Positions 34,838 through 46,389 of a DNA stretch of 64,000 bases are shown here, one piece after another; position 1 is the first letter of the stretch; every line of letters begins with the position of its first letter. A program made the position numbers and the translations under genes. This DNA is from Armillaria gallica (taxonomy: Eukaryota; Basidiomycota; Agaricomycetes; Agaricales; Physalacriaceae). The stretch covers positions 558,001 through 622,000 of the forward strand of contig JBANDB010000003.1 in the NCBI GenBank assembly GCA_037576215.1, given 5' to 3'. The notes below the pieces were generated by a model. The model ran no database searches. It saw only the letters and a program-made list of their open reading frames with translations, and had not been told where the DNA came from.

Positions 34838-35709
34838 CTATTTGGAGAGTGCAAGCATGATCACGAGTAACTCCTTGTCATAGATCTCATAGTTCCTTTC
34901 TGTAGTGCTGAGGAACTTCAACATGAAGGCCACTGGGCACCACACTCCATTCTGCCTCTGACTAAGCACTGTGCCAATGGTGCCTTTGCTTGCGTCTGCC
35001 TCGACCCGGAAAGGGTCTGCTTCTGTGGGGATGGAGAGGATAATGTCCTCAGCCATTCTTCACTTGAGTTCTTGGAATGCCTTGTCCTGTGCTTCTGTCC
35101 ATTTCCATTCTGTGTTGCCCATCAGCTGAGTGAGTGGGTGAACAACCTTTGAGTACATCTTGATGAACTTCCTGTAGAAGTTCATAAAGCCCAAAAACGA
35201 CTGGAGCTCCTTCTTCTGATGGGGTGTCAGCCATTCTGCAATACCGGCAATTTTGACAGGGTCCATGCGAATGGAGTTCTTGCTGATGATGACCCTGAGG
35301 TATTCTGTCTCGAGTACTTTGAACTCGCACTTCTCTGCCTTGAGGAAGAGCTTGTTTTCACATAAGCGCTGAAGGACGCTCTTTACAATCTGTCAGTGTT
35401 CATTCAAGTCTTTGGAGAAGATCAGGATGTCATCGAGGTAGATGGTAACTTTTCCTTCTCCAATAAGGTCACAGAAGATGTCGTTCATCATCCACTGGAA
35501 TGTCGTGGGCAAATTGGTGAGCCTGAAGAATATGACAGTTGGTTTGAACAACCCTCAGTTTGTGCAGAAGGTGGCCTTTTCCTTGTCTCCTTCCTTGATT
35601 CAGATGTTGTTGTATCCCCAACGAACGTTGAGCTTCGTGAAGTACTTGGCACCATGCAGTTTATTGATGAGTTCAGAGATGAGTGGTAACAGGTAGCGAT
35701 TCTTGATGG
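34838..35709 (-). pseudogene. Gypsy reverse transcriptase and RNase H
   Basis: The RT active-site motif TIYLDDILIFSKD is intact (YLDD coded at 35429-35440). It is followed by a connection region with LQSFLGFMNFYRKFI and an RNase H start FRVEADASKGTIGTVLSQ, then YEIYDKELL. Stops and frameshifts break the frame (for example near 35390 and 35690). Confidence 0.88.
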
Positions 35710-36489
35710 TCATTTCATTGAGCTTGTGGTAGTCTTGTACTGGTCGGAGCATGCCGTCCTTCTTTTTGACAAAGAAGAAGGGAGACGTGAACAGGACTTG
35801 GAAGGGCAGATTTGGCCAGGCTCCAAGTTCTCATTGAGGAACTTGTCGAGCTGTTCCTGTTCATTTTGGTTCAAGAGGTAGACCTTGCAGTCCAAGGTCG
35901 ACTTCATGTTAGGGATGAGCTCGATGGTGTGGTCCCAGGGCTTTCGTTTGGGGAGTTCGCTGAAGTTCTCCTTGGAGAACAGGTCATGGAAGGAGTGGTA
36001 GTGCCCTGGTACCATCTCTTCGAAGGTCTTCTTGGGTTTGTCAGCATTAGCCTTAGCCACAAGATCATTGACGTGGTGCATAGCGCAAATGACGAGTTCT
36101 TCTTCCATTCTGACAGCGAGAATTGTGTCGCCTTCTTCGAGCTCCTCATCCCAACGGTCGTCAGGGAGTTTGATCTGGTTTTTTACGCATTGACAGCATC
36201 CAAAGATGATGCTGCCAGTCTTCCAGTTGACACTTGGGTTGTGGCACTTGAGCCAGTCATGCCCGAGGTACAGGTCCTTCTTTCTGAGATTTGTGACAGC
36301 GAGGTCAATACGCTTGCAGTGTTCTCCAATTGTCATGCAGAGCTCAATGAATTCTGTGATATCTCTGTCTTGGTTGCGGATTCCATCTGCGTTGTAGACC
36401 AGGATGGGTACCAATGCCTTCTTTGTGTCAATTCCATGTTCAAGCACATAGGCATGATTGATCGCACTCCCAGTGCAGCCGCTGTCCAA
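35710..36489 (-). pseudogene. Gypsy aspartic protease and linker to RT
   Basis: It begins MDSGCTGSAINHAYV, with the catalytic Asp-Ser-Gly of a retropepsin, and contains LYLGHDWLKCHNPSVNW, the typical second motif of Ty3 proteases. The open frame of about 259 residues continues into the RT N terminus (WDHTIELI), then shifts frame. Confidence 0.86.
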
Positions 36490-37985
36490 CAGGGCCTTTG
36501 TGCTTAGGACCTTTCATCTGGTGCAGGATTCAAGTACCACAGGGACCATGAAGTCACCTGAGGCACCACGGATGTAACAGATCAGTTCTCATAGCTCGTA
36601 GAGGCTTTCCCATGCTAGTTTGCCTCCCTTGCGGAGGAATTGGAGAAGCTCGTCGATGAGTTCCCCAAGTCAGTCCTTATGTATCCATATGCAAAGGGCA
36701 GCACAAGCAGTGTTGTCGCTATGCGCCTCCTGGATTGCTTGAAGTGTCCAGTCAACTTCAAAAGGCTTCATCCATTGGTGAGGGACCTCCTGAACCTTCA
36801 CACTAACCACTGAGGGCTTAGCTACCATTGGTGAGGTCACCTCAACCCCCTTGTTAGGGAGTGACTTTGTTGCTCTGGTGGGCAATTCAGGTGGAATCAG
36901 AAGTATCGCTGCACAAGGTTTCAGGGAAATCATTGGACTGCCAGCGGCGAGCCACTTCTGGAAAGATGTATCATCTTCATTGTCAGGTACTTCAATCATG
37001 GTTACCTGATGCCCCCTCTTTACTGCCTGGGCACTAGCGGCTTTCCCCTTTTTGGCTGCCTTGGTCAGGGCTGTTGCGCATCCAACAGTTCTTGTTACTC
37101 ACTGGTCTTTGTCGGGATCACCTAGAGGGGTGTCACACCGGACCTCATTGGAGGATTCAGATTGCCACATGTTCATCTTGACACTGGGGTCATCCCTTGA
37201 AGAGACAACGGGCCTGGGCTCACACCACCTGTCGGTGGTCACCTCCATGCCTGCTCCCATTGGACTCTGTGAATCATTCAGCCCCCACCTAGGGCCTGCA
37301 CCAACCATGGTTCGCCCTTTGTCTTGATGGGCGGTCGTGCTCCTGGGACTCTTGCTCAGCTGCTGGTCGTCAGACCGCGCTATTGGTCCACCATTTATGT
37401 GCACGGTCTTGATGGTCGTGGATCCACTAGTGGATCCATTCCTTGCGGTGTTCTCCAATCGTGGGGCCTCTTCTTCAAGGGGAGCATGTCCCTTTGCTAG
37501 CGAAGGTGCTTGGTCCCTTGCCCCCCCTGCTCGAGGCATTATGGGGGGTGTCACTATGGTGGGTGACTTTTCGATTGATGCGTTCACTCAGGATGAGTTA
37601 CTTGCCAGTCGATTAGCCAGTTGTGTTGCTGAGGTTTCCCCCACTTCGGCATGCATATGGGGGCCCACAGCTATCCCCCATTGTGGGGAGACATCTATGG
37701 GGTCGTTAGTTAAGTTCATGTCCTGGAGGACATTGTATCGGTTCATCGATTCTGATATAGGTGCACTGGTAGAAGTCGGTAAATGGCGCATAGGCCATAT
37801 ATTGTCTGTATTTTTTAAAGTCGTGTAAGTAAAAACCGGCCCCGCACTGGAGGGTTGGGGTATAGCCAAATGCGTAAGTAAAATGTCTGTGCATAAAAAA
37901 GAAGAGTCAGTCCATCCAGCAGGAAGAGGGCGTGCACCCATATGTAAGTCCTTGGTCATCACAGCGGAATCGGGCACCCAACGAC
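36490..37985 (-). pseudogene. Gypsy gag-protease linker, decayed
   Basis: Only separate low-complexity Pro/Thr/Ser-rich frames are present (for example 37588-37977 and 37099-37587). The position between CCHC knuckle and protease fits a Gag-Pol linker. No domain is recognisable. Confidence 0.45.
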
Positions 37986-39029
37986 CTATTCTTTTACCTC
38001 CTCGATCTTGGTGTCTGTGGAGAGTGGCTCAGCAGCCGCCTCCAATGCATGTACCTCCTGCTTCTGTCCTTTCTCAGGACAATCCCTGCTGAGGTGTCCC
38101 TTCTCATTACATCGAAAGCACCTCCCTTCTGATCGCTGCTTCTTCTTGACCGCATCGATGTCCATGGGTTTCCCCTGCCTGCCATATGTTGTCCACCTCC
38201 CCACCAAGTCCTGCCCTTTGCTGCCGGTAGTTGGCTTTGTTGTCGAGGAGCTTGTTGCGCCACCTGCAGTGTTCTGGGGGCTGCTGGTGGCGGTAAGTTG
38301 CCTCTGATTCCCTGAGTGTCACTTGTCACTGTGCTGGTCAATGCCATGGGTCTGTCTGTAGACGTAATTGTGCTGTGATTTTTCGTACATGCGCAGGATG
38401 TGTTCCTTCCAGTCAGTGTAAGTTTGTGGGATTCCATACCCAATGTTGGCAATGAAAGAGGTATAGCTTGTAGGGACTCCCTGTCAGACAGCGTGGACCA
38501 TGGTGCCCCATTCACCTGTATCGTTTAATTGTCCGGCTAACTTGGCCTCACACTTCAGTTTCTGGAAGAAGATGCTGGTGGCATCGTTGCTCATCTTCAG
38601 CTCTCCCATTCACTTTTCATGTACTTCCTCGATGGCCAGGTCCCTAAACTGTTCCCAAATTAGGTCAGTGAATGTCTCCCACCTTGGGTATCGGTAGCAC
38701 GCTGGTTCGGTCATGTTGTCGAGTATCCACCAGTATTGGTCTTGGTGGTGGACCCACCAGTCTTGGGCATGCCTCTTGAACAGGGAAGTCATGAAGATGA
38801 CCATTAGGGAGGGGATTCCTGCAAAATGGTGGCGGAATAATTCGAAGTACGTATTACAGTCTCCGATGAACCGGTCGATGTCATTGTGGTCGCCTTTGAA
38901 CTTGGCAGGGTGTTTGAACATAGGTTTGACCCTGAGGAATGCAGGGGCAGGGTCATCATTCCATTCCCCTAGAGGCCCGTGGTCTGGGGGTCGGTAATTT
39001 GGTGGTCGGGGTATGGAGAAATGATCCAT
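37986..39029 (-). pseudogene. Gypsy gag with CCHC zinc knuckle
   Basis: It starts MDHFSIPRPPNYRPP. The capsid-like domain contains KPMFKHPAKFKGDHNDIDRF and WEQFRDLAIEEV, typical of retrotransposon gag. After a frameshift, a single zinc knuckle, CFRCNEKGHLSRDC, follows near 38080-38130. Confidence 0.85.
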
Positions 39030-39059
39030 GCATGGGTTTCATGCTGGAGGTCCTCCTGG

Positions 39060-39896
39060 TCACCCTCGGTCGGGCCCCTTTCCTTTGTCTGCCTTTGTCT
39101 GTGTCAGCTCTTCCCTGAGCTGGACATTTTCATCCCACATCTGCACCATCTGCGCTTCCATTTGCATGAACTGTTCTTCCATCATGGGCTGGGGAGGTTG
39201 CCCCGATCTGCCAGTCATCCCATCATCTCCCACTCCTGCTAGGAGTACACTGGTCCCCTTTCCAAGATATTGCCCTTGTTGCTGTTGCCAGGCTACAGGG
39301 GGTGGAGAGTCGGGGAGGGGTCGAGGGTAGAAATCTTCTGCATTTTGGGAGGGCTGGAACCCCTGTAAAAATGTCCCTTCATCGTAGCAGAATCCCTGAC
39401 TGAACATTGTCAGGTTAGAGGTTGGCCCCCCTGTCCTGGTCACCATCCAGGTCAGGTCTGTTGCCAAGGAGCTGGGCCAAAGGGAGTAGGAGATGTTCCA
39501 GGGTGGTCTGCTCCTGCTCAGTCCAAGGTCATAGGTTGGGAATCTGGTGTCCCATAGACAGGGGGTATTCCGCTTGGTCCTGGTTGTGATAAATCCAGGC
39601 ATTGATAACCCGGTCTTTTCCATATTGAGGAAGTGGATCCCCTCTATTAGTGGCGAGAAAATAGTCCATGCTCTCTCATGGAAAGATTCACATTCCTCCC
39701 CGTTGTTTGATTTCCTGTCTTCTGAGTTCTCAAGCCTCACTTCTGGTGGGACTGAGGATGTTGATATCCTGGTTTGAAAGAGCAGGCCACTTGTAGTTGC
39801 CACCATGGGGGTTGAGGGGATCATTGTTCTCTTGCTGAGGGACAGGCTCAGGGGTTCAGATTCAGATTGGTTTGGGGGAGACATCTTGGGGGACAT
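39060..39896 (-). CDS. Extra Gypsy frame upstream of gag (278 residues, unknown)
   Basis: The frame is open, Ser/Pro/Gln-rich and ends in a predicted coiled coil (MMEEQFMQMEAQMVQMWDEN). It lies between the membrane-segment frame and gag, so it may be the N-terminal part of an enlarged Gag. No family recognised. Confidence 0.5.
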   Translation of the reverse strand: MSPKMSPPNQSESEPLSLSLSKRTMIPSTPMVATTSGLLFQTRISTSSVPPEVRLENSEDRKSNNGEECESFHERAWTIFSPLIEGIHFLNMEKTGLSMPGFITTRTKRNTPCLWDTRFPTYDLGLSRSRPPWNISYSLWPSSLATDLTWMVTRTGGPTSNLTMFSQGFCYDEGTFLQGFQPSQNAEDFYPRPLPDSPPPVAWQQQQGQYLGKGTSVLLAGVGDDGMTGRSGQPPQPMMEEQFMQMEAQMVQMWDENVQLREELTQTKADKGKGPDRG

Positions 39897-39973
39897 CAGG
39901 GGGTGTGGAATTCATTAGGGAGCAGTGGGGAATGGAGCAGGATTGGGTCGCTGTCCGAGTCCAATTCAATGGG

Positions 39974-40525
39974 CTAACGGACATTGCCGTGCGGTTCCTG
40001 TACTTGGATGGGTTGATTACCTGGTCTGGATAGAAGCCTCCAAGATCTTCCCCTAGCCACTCCTCGGGCCCTTGGGGTATAAGGCGGGGGGTTGGGGATC
40101 TCAGGCCATAGTATGAATAGTTCCATTGTGGAGGGGCGGCTTGTACTTGTGATAGATACTGGTCTTGGTTCCTCCCTACTCTCGAAGAATTCCTCATTGG
40201 ATTCGAGGAGGATGGTAGTTGTTGTCCTTTGCCTGTTCCTGGCGGTGGTTGGGGTCTGTTCCTGGTTTCCCATACCTGGACATACCATGGCTGGGTCGAG
40301 TCGGGGGAGTTCGACATAGTGGAGGGGGATGGGTGCCAGTTGTGGGGTGATCAACACTCCATGCCATTGTAGGAAGTTTCGGATTGTTTCTGCATATACG
40401 AGTACGAGGGCAGCAGTACCTAAGCAAAGGAGGGTTGCCCCGATTATTGCTGAGGCCAAACTGATCGTCTGTTCATTGGTCAAGTCAGGGGTCATTTGGA
40501 GGGGCACTATCTTCGTGGCTAGCAT
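39974..40525 (-). CDS. Extra Gypsy frame with a membrane segment (183 residues, unknown)
   Basis: It is the first frame after the 5' LTR. It begins MLATKIVPLQMTPDLTNEQ and has one strong hydrophobic helix (ISLASAIIGATLLCLGTAAL). The rest is Pro/Arg-rich. A membrane anchor is unusual before gag; it might be part of Gag or an accessory protein. I do not recognise it. Confidence 0.5.
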   Translation of the reverse strand: MLATKIVPLQMTPDLTNEQTISLASAIIGATLLCLGTAALVLVYAETIRNFLQWHGVLITPQLAPIPLHYVELPRLDPAMVCPGMGNQEQTPTTARNRQRTTTTILLESNEEFFESREEPRPVSITSTSRPSTMELFILWPEIPNPPPYTPRARGVARGRSWRLLSRPGNQPIQVQEPHGNVR

Positions 40526-40544
40526 AGAGGACAGCGATGAGAAA

Positions 40545-40557
40545 GCTTTTAGCTAAC
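40545..40557 (-). promoter_or_regulatory. Putative self-complementary primer-binding site of the Gypsy element
   Basis: Directly inside the 5' LTR the minus strand reads GTTAGCTAAAAGC. It pairs at 11 of 12 positions with GCTTCTAGCTAA inside the LTR (minus strand of 40713-40724), about 30 bp downstream of the LTR TATA box (near 40757). No tRNA 3'-end complement (TGG start) is present. Confidence 0.5.
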
Positions 40558-40939
40558 TGTTATGCCCAGCCTTGGGTGGAACAAGTAAGCGCAAACCCAG
40601 AGTTGTCTCTCACTTTGGACAGGACTCTAAGTGCGGCAATACTTGCAGACCGTGAGTGCTGGCGGTTAATGCATAGCAGAAGTTAAGGAGAGTAAGTCTG
40701 GTATATATTAACTTAGCTAGAAGCTAGAGTACAAGGCTGATAGCTAAGGTCTTTATATATGAATCGTTCGGTTCTATAGATAGTTTGGTAAATGTGAAAG
40801 TCGTACGATACCTGTCAAAAAGTCTGTCCATAACCATGCATCACAGCAGGGATGCTGAAGTCATTCGGTTTAGCACTGGTAACTGTGTGTATGCCAAGGT
40901 GCCGAGATAAGATAAGGAAAAAGTGGAAAAATAATAACA
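40558..40939 (-). repeat. Gypsy 5' LTR
   Basis: It is 382 bp with TG...CA ends, followed by the target duplication GTAGT at 40940-40944. TATATAAAG on the minus strand gives a likely promoter. Confidence 0.92.
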
Positions 40940-40944
40940 GTAGT

Positions 40945-42130
40945 GCCTCACATCACACACAAAACCCTCAAAGCACAAGAGCACATCCTCAATGACACTC
41001 AACTCTTCTTCTCAGGTCAGAGCACAAGTCACCCAACCAATTAACAATCACACAAGTGCCACGTTAGCTTTCTATACCTTGTGTGCAACTCAATTCACTC
41101 AATATGATCTCAACTCCAGGTATATTCTCTCGCTCAAAGTTACAAACTAATCCTGAGGCTATGGTGTCAAGCTGGAGGCTTGCATGCAACTACAACGGGG
41201 GTCCGAAACTTGTACACTACAGTTACACTGTGCTATTTATCTATTTTATGTTCTACAAATTAGTATCACCAAATATAGTATTATTGAGGTTGCCAAGCTC
41301 CTTCATCTGTGTCCCATGCATGTCACCATTATCACACCATAGCTTGGCACTTACTCAGGAGTCCGACTTGGGGCCAGATCCTGTCTCTAGGTGTCATGAT
41401 GTCAGTTGACAGTGTTGTTACATGGGTATTGATGTTGCTTGCTATCTCCTCGGAGTTGCAGCCCAGCGCGTGACTCTTATTTTGCTCCATAATGTTCTCT
41501 TAGGGAATTCTATTGTAGTGAAGGTAATGAGCTCCTGGTCTAGGCCTCATGCACATCGGCCAAAGTCAGATACCTCAGATTTACTTGAGTTCTGACATCA
41601 CAGAGTCTAGATTTCTAAGCTCCGGATCTCCCGGGCCTTGTGCATCATAGATCAATGTTGCACGAAGTCTTAATTATCTCACAAGCGTGTCCTGCTCTAT
41701 TCTTAGCATACACATATTATGCCCTGTCAGAGCACTTAGTGTCAAGCACTGGGACTTTCTACCTAGTGCAGCCTTTCTAGTACCGTTCTTAGGTTAAGTC
41801 ATGTGCTCCACCCAGCTTTACTCAGGTAATCTTATTACTGGCATTATAGACATTGCACTCTGTTGTGTTTCTTGGTGCCTTAGTATCTGGACATTGTAGC
41901 CTGTACTCATTTGTACAAATTGCAAAATTACACGCATAAACGCTTTCAGAGCATGTCAGCATTGTTCGAGCAGAGGATGCATACCAAGTGCTCATTCTGC
42001 TTGCTCAATCACCCTGGACCATAAATCCCAAAGTGATCAAATGGCTGTGCAGCTTCTTTTTCTTGCTTTGACCACCACCTTGCCTTGCCTTGATGCTCAC
42101 CTAGCATGCAAACAGTGCTTTATCGATGTA
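40945..42130. other. No gene seen
   Basis: CpG-poor sequence with short frames. No repeat ends, introns or protein motifs recognised. Confidence 0.35.
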
Positions 42131-42179
42131 AAAATTGTCAGTTTTATTTATTTATTTTACTTCTAACATTGTCTTAGGT

Positions 42180-43220
42180 CTTTCCAGCGCATCCAGGAAC
42201 CCCAGATTGCATACATTCAACCTCCACCAGCCGTGTAAGCCCTCAAATGAGGCAGCACCATGTGTTTCCTCTGACAACAACCATGACAACATCCCCACCA
42301 TCAATGACAATGATAGTGCTCACCATTTCCCTGCCACGACCATGACGATGACTCCCATTTCGATTGCAACCTACCCGGTACCCCCCACATCGATATTGAG
42401 GTCAATCACCACCACACAAGGCTTCTACACACTAAAACAGTGTGTAATACACCCTCAGATACGATATCAGCCATCTCTGTGCGGGAGGGCCCATGAAACA
42501 CACAACCGAGGATGCCAACACTGAGTGCCATGAGGACGAGGACAGGTGTGGAGGGATTTCTGCTGTGATCCAAGGCCCCAGCATTGTCTTTGGGAGGCCT
42601 GATATTGAAGGAGAAGAGAAACAGACAGGGTAGGAGGGTGGGAGAGGACGAGCGGGATGGTGGGACAAAGGTCAGGACACTGATGGCAAATGGCGATGTC
42701 AACAACTGTGCCCTTTTGGTCATCAAAGGAGGAGGAGAAGGCATCACGAATGCAATAAGAATAACAGTTGTACAATGATTCACCCACCTGCCACTGCCCA
42801 CCCCACTGAAAACCAACATCAGCCTACCCTGTTCCACTCAAGCAACTCAGCAACCCTGGAGTTGTGTATCCCCCCATTCTTTAGGTGGTGGAACATGAAT
42901 ATAATCTGTGTCATGCTCCCCAATGTCCCGGTCACTGGGGTTGCCACTCTATTCCCATCCTGCCCCTTCCACCCCATTTCCATCCCTACGGCTTGGCAAC
43001 CACCACCAGGACCTCACCAGCTCCGTTTTCGACATTGGGGAATCCAGTGGTGAGGTCCATTTCCCCCTCTAACGTCTCCCCTGCCATGAAAATGGCACTG
43101 ACACCTTCCTGCCCCTCTTCCCCATCTCACCGATGCACAATGACTCCGCAACTTCCCGCATAGATGCAATGGATGCTGCTGCCCCTAATGACGCTGTGTG
43201 TGCTGCCTGTCGTTGATCTG
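42180..43220 (+). repeat. Repeat R3, related to the interior of the 29990-34043 element
   Basis: It shares TTTTCGACAYNGGGGAATCC and a run of CACC/CATC triplets with about 33300-33340. It also shares CCTACGGCNTRGCAACCAC with the inverse strand near 46590-46630. It appears to be one of three diverged relatives of one non-coding element. Boundaries not determined. Confidence 0.45.
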
Positions 43221-45184
43221 CACACCCACCCTGCCAATTGCATGGATTTTTATTTTTATTATTTTGTATTTATTCATTGCATGATAATATATCTATCTTG
43301 GTTTCTATTATTTTAAAGGCGGTTTAGACTAGTGGTGTGAGCATGGATCGATGATATTCATTTATTCATTCATGAGTGCTTGATATGTCAGCGCCGGGTC
43401 CTCACTCGTTCTAATGGGAAGTTGTCTTTCAGAATTGTTATGTGCTGGAAATAAACTGACTTCACTGATGCCAAATATTTAGGATGTCAATGATCCAACT
43501 GGTGGGAGATCAGAAAGCCATATTCTAGTGGTTTGCTTTGAGGGTATAGAGGTCGACAGAGCTTGCATATTGACTATATTTTGGTACATAAGTTTGATAT
43601 CATTGCATATCAAGTAGGCTGATATCACATCAGATATCTGTATTGTAGCAAATATAGTAAGACTGTGTATGTACCTGTACTCACTCGTTTCGCTGACATA
43701 TGGTGTTACAGAAACTACATGGGACAAGCAGGAGGACTTTGCATCTCCTGAAACTACTTGGCCCTTGATTATCTCGATGGAGGATTTTCGGTAACGTGCA
43801 GGAGTTCTGATGGGAACCTTTGCCTGATTGTAATGAAGAGATCGAGGCAGGCAGTGCCCGCCCATTACCTTCCATACTTCTGGTGAGTGTTCCTTGGCAT
43901 TCTCACGTATCCCAACTGCTTATACACCACAAGACTTCTTTATTTTAGCAAAATAATGTATCTTCCACTGTTAATATTAAAGGATATACATCTATACTTC
44001 ATGTCATATTGGCATGATCCTGTCCGTTGACCTCAATGCTCGAACTTGGAGCATATAACACACTTGAAGACGATGGTGATGGCACTGGACAGTGGTCTTC
44101 ATGGTGCATGCATTGTCTGCTTCATAGGTAAGCTATCTTTTTCTGAACTGAATGAATAGAGTGCTCACCATGCTTTGCTACCCCAGTGATATGGCAATGC
44201 TTCCCTCAACGTATCCTAACGTTGAGCAGTCACATGGTGCTGCCTTCCTTCAGTTCCTTGACAAATACAGAACCACTATGGAGCCGTCTCGATTGTATTA
44301 GTGTCTCAACTAGGGTCAGTCATCAGATGGAAGACAAGACAATAGCAATACTAATTGTGACTCTTTTAATAGCCCCATATCCCTTCCCGACTATCAATTG
44401 CGCTTGCAACCCTGATCACTCAAGAAGAGTTATACTCTGAGAAGATGGCAGAGCCATCTTAGCCCTACTCTTCAACTTGTGAGCAAACACTGCACGAAAT
44501 CTATAAATGGAGACTTACTATGCTGTTTAGCAGTGCTGTACTGATGTTTTAAAACAAAGTAAGGCTTGGTAAAGTGATTACTCATGTAATGAAGTTGCTG
44601 ACTTGCTACTAGGAAGGAGATGAAGGACTGCTTTGCTGTCCATGTGGAATTTGTACTTGTGCATGGATTCTCTGACTTTCAGACAGCTAAGATCCCAGAA
44701 TAATGCAGGAACTTAAACTCCATACACACTTGATCTTCATTCTTGATCTGACAGCATAGGCATCTAGCTGCGAGCCTGTACTCATGAGCTAAGACATGTA
44801 TTCATTCATTTGTGAGATATGAAACTAAGGAAACTCATTAAGAATTGATTGATGGCAGGACATTGAACTTGAAACTGAAATTCTTTTTTTACCATTGGAC
44901 CAGAGCATTCTGCAGAAGAAATGCATGGCTGGCAATGGGGTTTTCGTAGCACTCAGCACTAGTGAGTATCCTTCCGAGTTCTCAGTTGTCCATGTGAGAC
45001 ATGTTAATTTGCAAGGGACGTGTAGACAGCAGTGGAAAAGTTGTGTTATTATAATTCTAACTCTTATTTGTAATTCAAAAACACATCTGAGGACCCAGAA
45101 CAGGATCCTAAAGTAGATGTCACCCTCTGGTCATGCTGCCAGGCATCCTTCTTGTTTACATCTGAGGTATTGAAGCATCTGCCC
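43221..45184. other. No gene seen
   Basis: AT-rich and CpG-poor. Scattered short frames show no family. A tRNA-like remnant may lie near 44850-44915 on the minus strand (CTCTGGTCCAATGGTA, then GTTCAATGTCCTGCC), but it cannot fold as a complete tRNA. Confidence 0.35.
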
Positions 45185-45500
45185 TCTTGAATTCTCATGA
45201 GATCTCTGCATAACTCGCAAGATCTCGCAATCCCTCGCAAGATCTCATGGGATCTCGTGAGGCCACACAAGACCTCGCAAGACCCCAGATTATTGTCCAG
45301 TAAAACCAAGCATAAGTAGGGGTACATATCTCTCAGCATAGTCATATTTTGAACAACCCGATGACATGGCTTCTTAAAATCTACAATATTTAGTCAAAAT
45401 CTGACCCCAGACCAGGAAATGTATGGGGTACCAGAGAGGAGATTCCTGAAAATAGCTATGGGTTATGGGGTATGGGTTATGACACTTAGCCAAGAGGGCC
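45185..45500. repeat. Repeat R2 right copy (inverted relative to 25517-25890)
   Basis: It carries GATCTCGCAAGA-like units (45185-45295), then GTCCAGTAAAACCAAGC, which is the reverse complement of the left copy, and ends with ATGGGTTATGGGGTATGGGTT. Confidence 0.6.
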
Positions 45501-46389
45501 ACTGCAAGCATGGCAGATACGAGTCCTGAATAAATGTTCAGGTTGTTCCTTCGAATAAAATCCAAGTGGGTCTGAATATGAAAAAAAAGACAGTGGGTCG
45601 ATTAAATATTTTTGTGCATTGGTGCTGGACCTACCTACCTCCACATGACCTGTATGATGTCATTTTTCTTAATATAGGTCTATTTTCACACTTTTTGGCT
45701 CATTTTCCATGCAAAAGTACCTGCATAATGGATATTCTGATGTTTTCAGCACAATCTGTATCCTACCAGACTCGTACCTCAAAATTAATTCAATAAGGCA
45801 CATGACATCATCACAATGCAGTAAGCATTGATGCCAAAGAGCATTGGTGAAGATGTCTGTAATACCAGTTATCATATTCTCAGAGGTAAATAGAATGTAT
45901 TGTGCTATATTTTGTATCATGATTCATTGAAAACATCCCTCAAAAACTCATTTTTAGATCCAGATAGGAGAGGTCAACTTTTTTTTTTTGGGCCTGCCAG
46001 CCCAACCTACCTACCTACCCAGTGTGCCGGGCCAACATCCCAGTACCCCCTTGATGAAATCAATGCTCATGAGGATCCCGGTCCTTCGAGTGAGTTAGCA
46101 TGGCATCCCAGTGTGCTCTCTGTTCTGCTCTTACCGCAATTAGACCAGCATTAACTTCAAGTTAAGCAAGCTTTGGAGTTTAAAGTAACCCGATTTTTTG
46201 GAACTGACAAAAATTAGCGCACAGAAAAGAGTTCAAACCTCAAGGTCTCACATCTTAGGCTTAATTATAGCTAAGCAATGCAGATATTGACTAGACCACT
46301 CGCACATTTCATAAACAGAAGTTGTATTCTATTTATAGGTGGATATATACTATATCAGAATAAATAAATAAATATATATGCCTTTGCAG
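45501..46389. other. No gene seen
   Basis: It contains a T-rich tract (45978-45989) followed by CCTACCTACCTACC. No coding or terminal-repeat pattern recognised. Confidence 0.35.

Larger units (their letters stand above)
27123..40939 (-). mobile_element. Ty3/Gypsy chromovirus, degenerate, with nested insertions
   Basis: Two 382-bp LTRs (27123-27504 and 40558-40939) begin TGTTATGCC and end ATAACA, and the element is flanked by GTAGT. Internal order on the minus strand is two extra frames, gag with CCHC knuckle, aspartic protease, reverse transcriptase/RNase H, integrase and chromodomain, as in Ty3-type chromoviruses. A polypurine tract (GAGGGGGTAA) abuts the 3' LTR. Hand alignment of the LTRs shows about 29 differences in 382, nearly all transitions. 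Frames are broken by stops and shifts, and the integrase is split by a 5.4-kb insertion. It is therefore an old, immobile copy. Confidence 0.93.

Noticed and set aside
34478..34870. 130-codon plus-strand frame rich in Val and Leu
   Set aside because: It overlaps integrase and RNase H code on the other strand and lacks any motif of its own.
35812..36507. 231-codon plus-strand open frame
   Set aside because: It is antisense to the Gypsy protease frame, which has the DSG and LGHDWL motifs; the plus frame has no family pattern.
42406..42837. 143-codon minus-strand frame
   Set aside because: It lies in triplet-rich repeat R3 and is low complexity; the related copies do not keep the frame.
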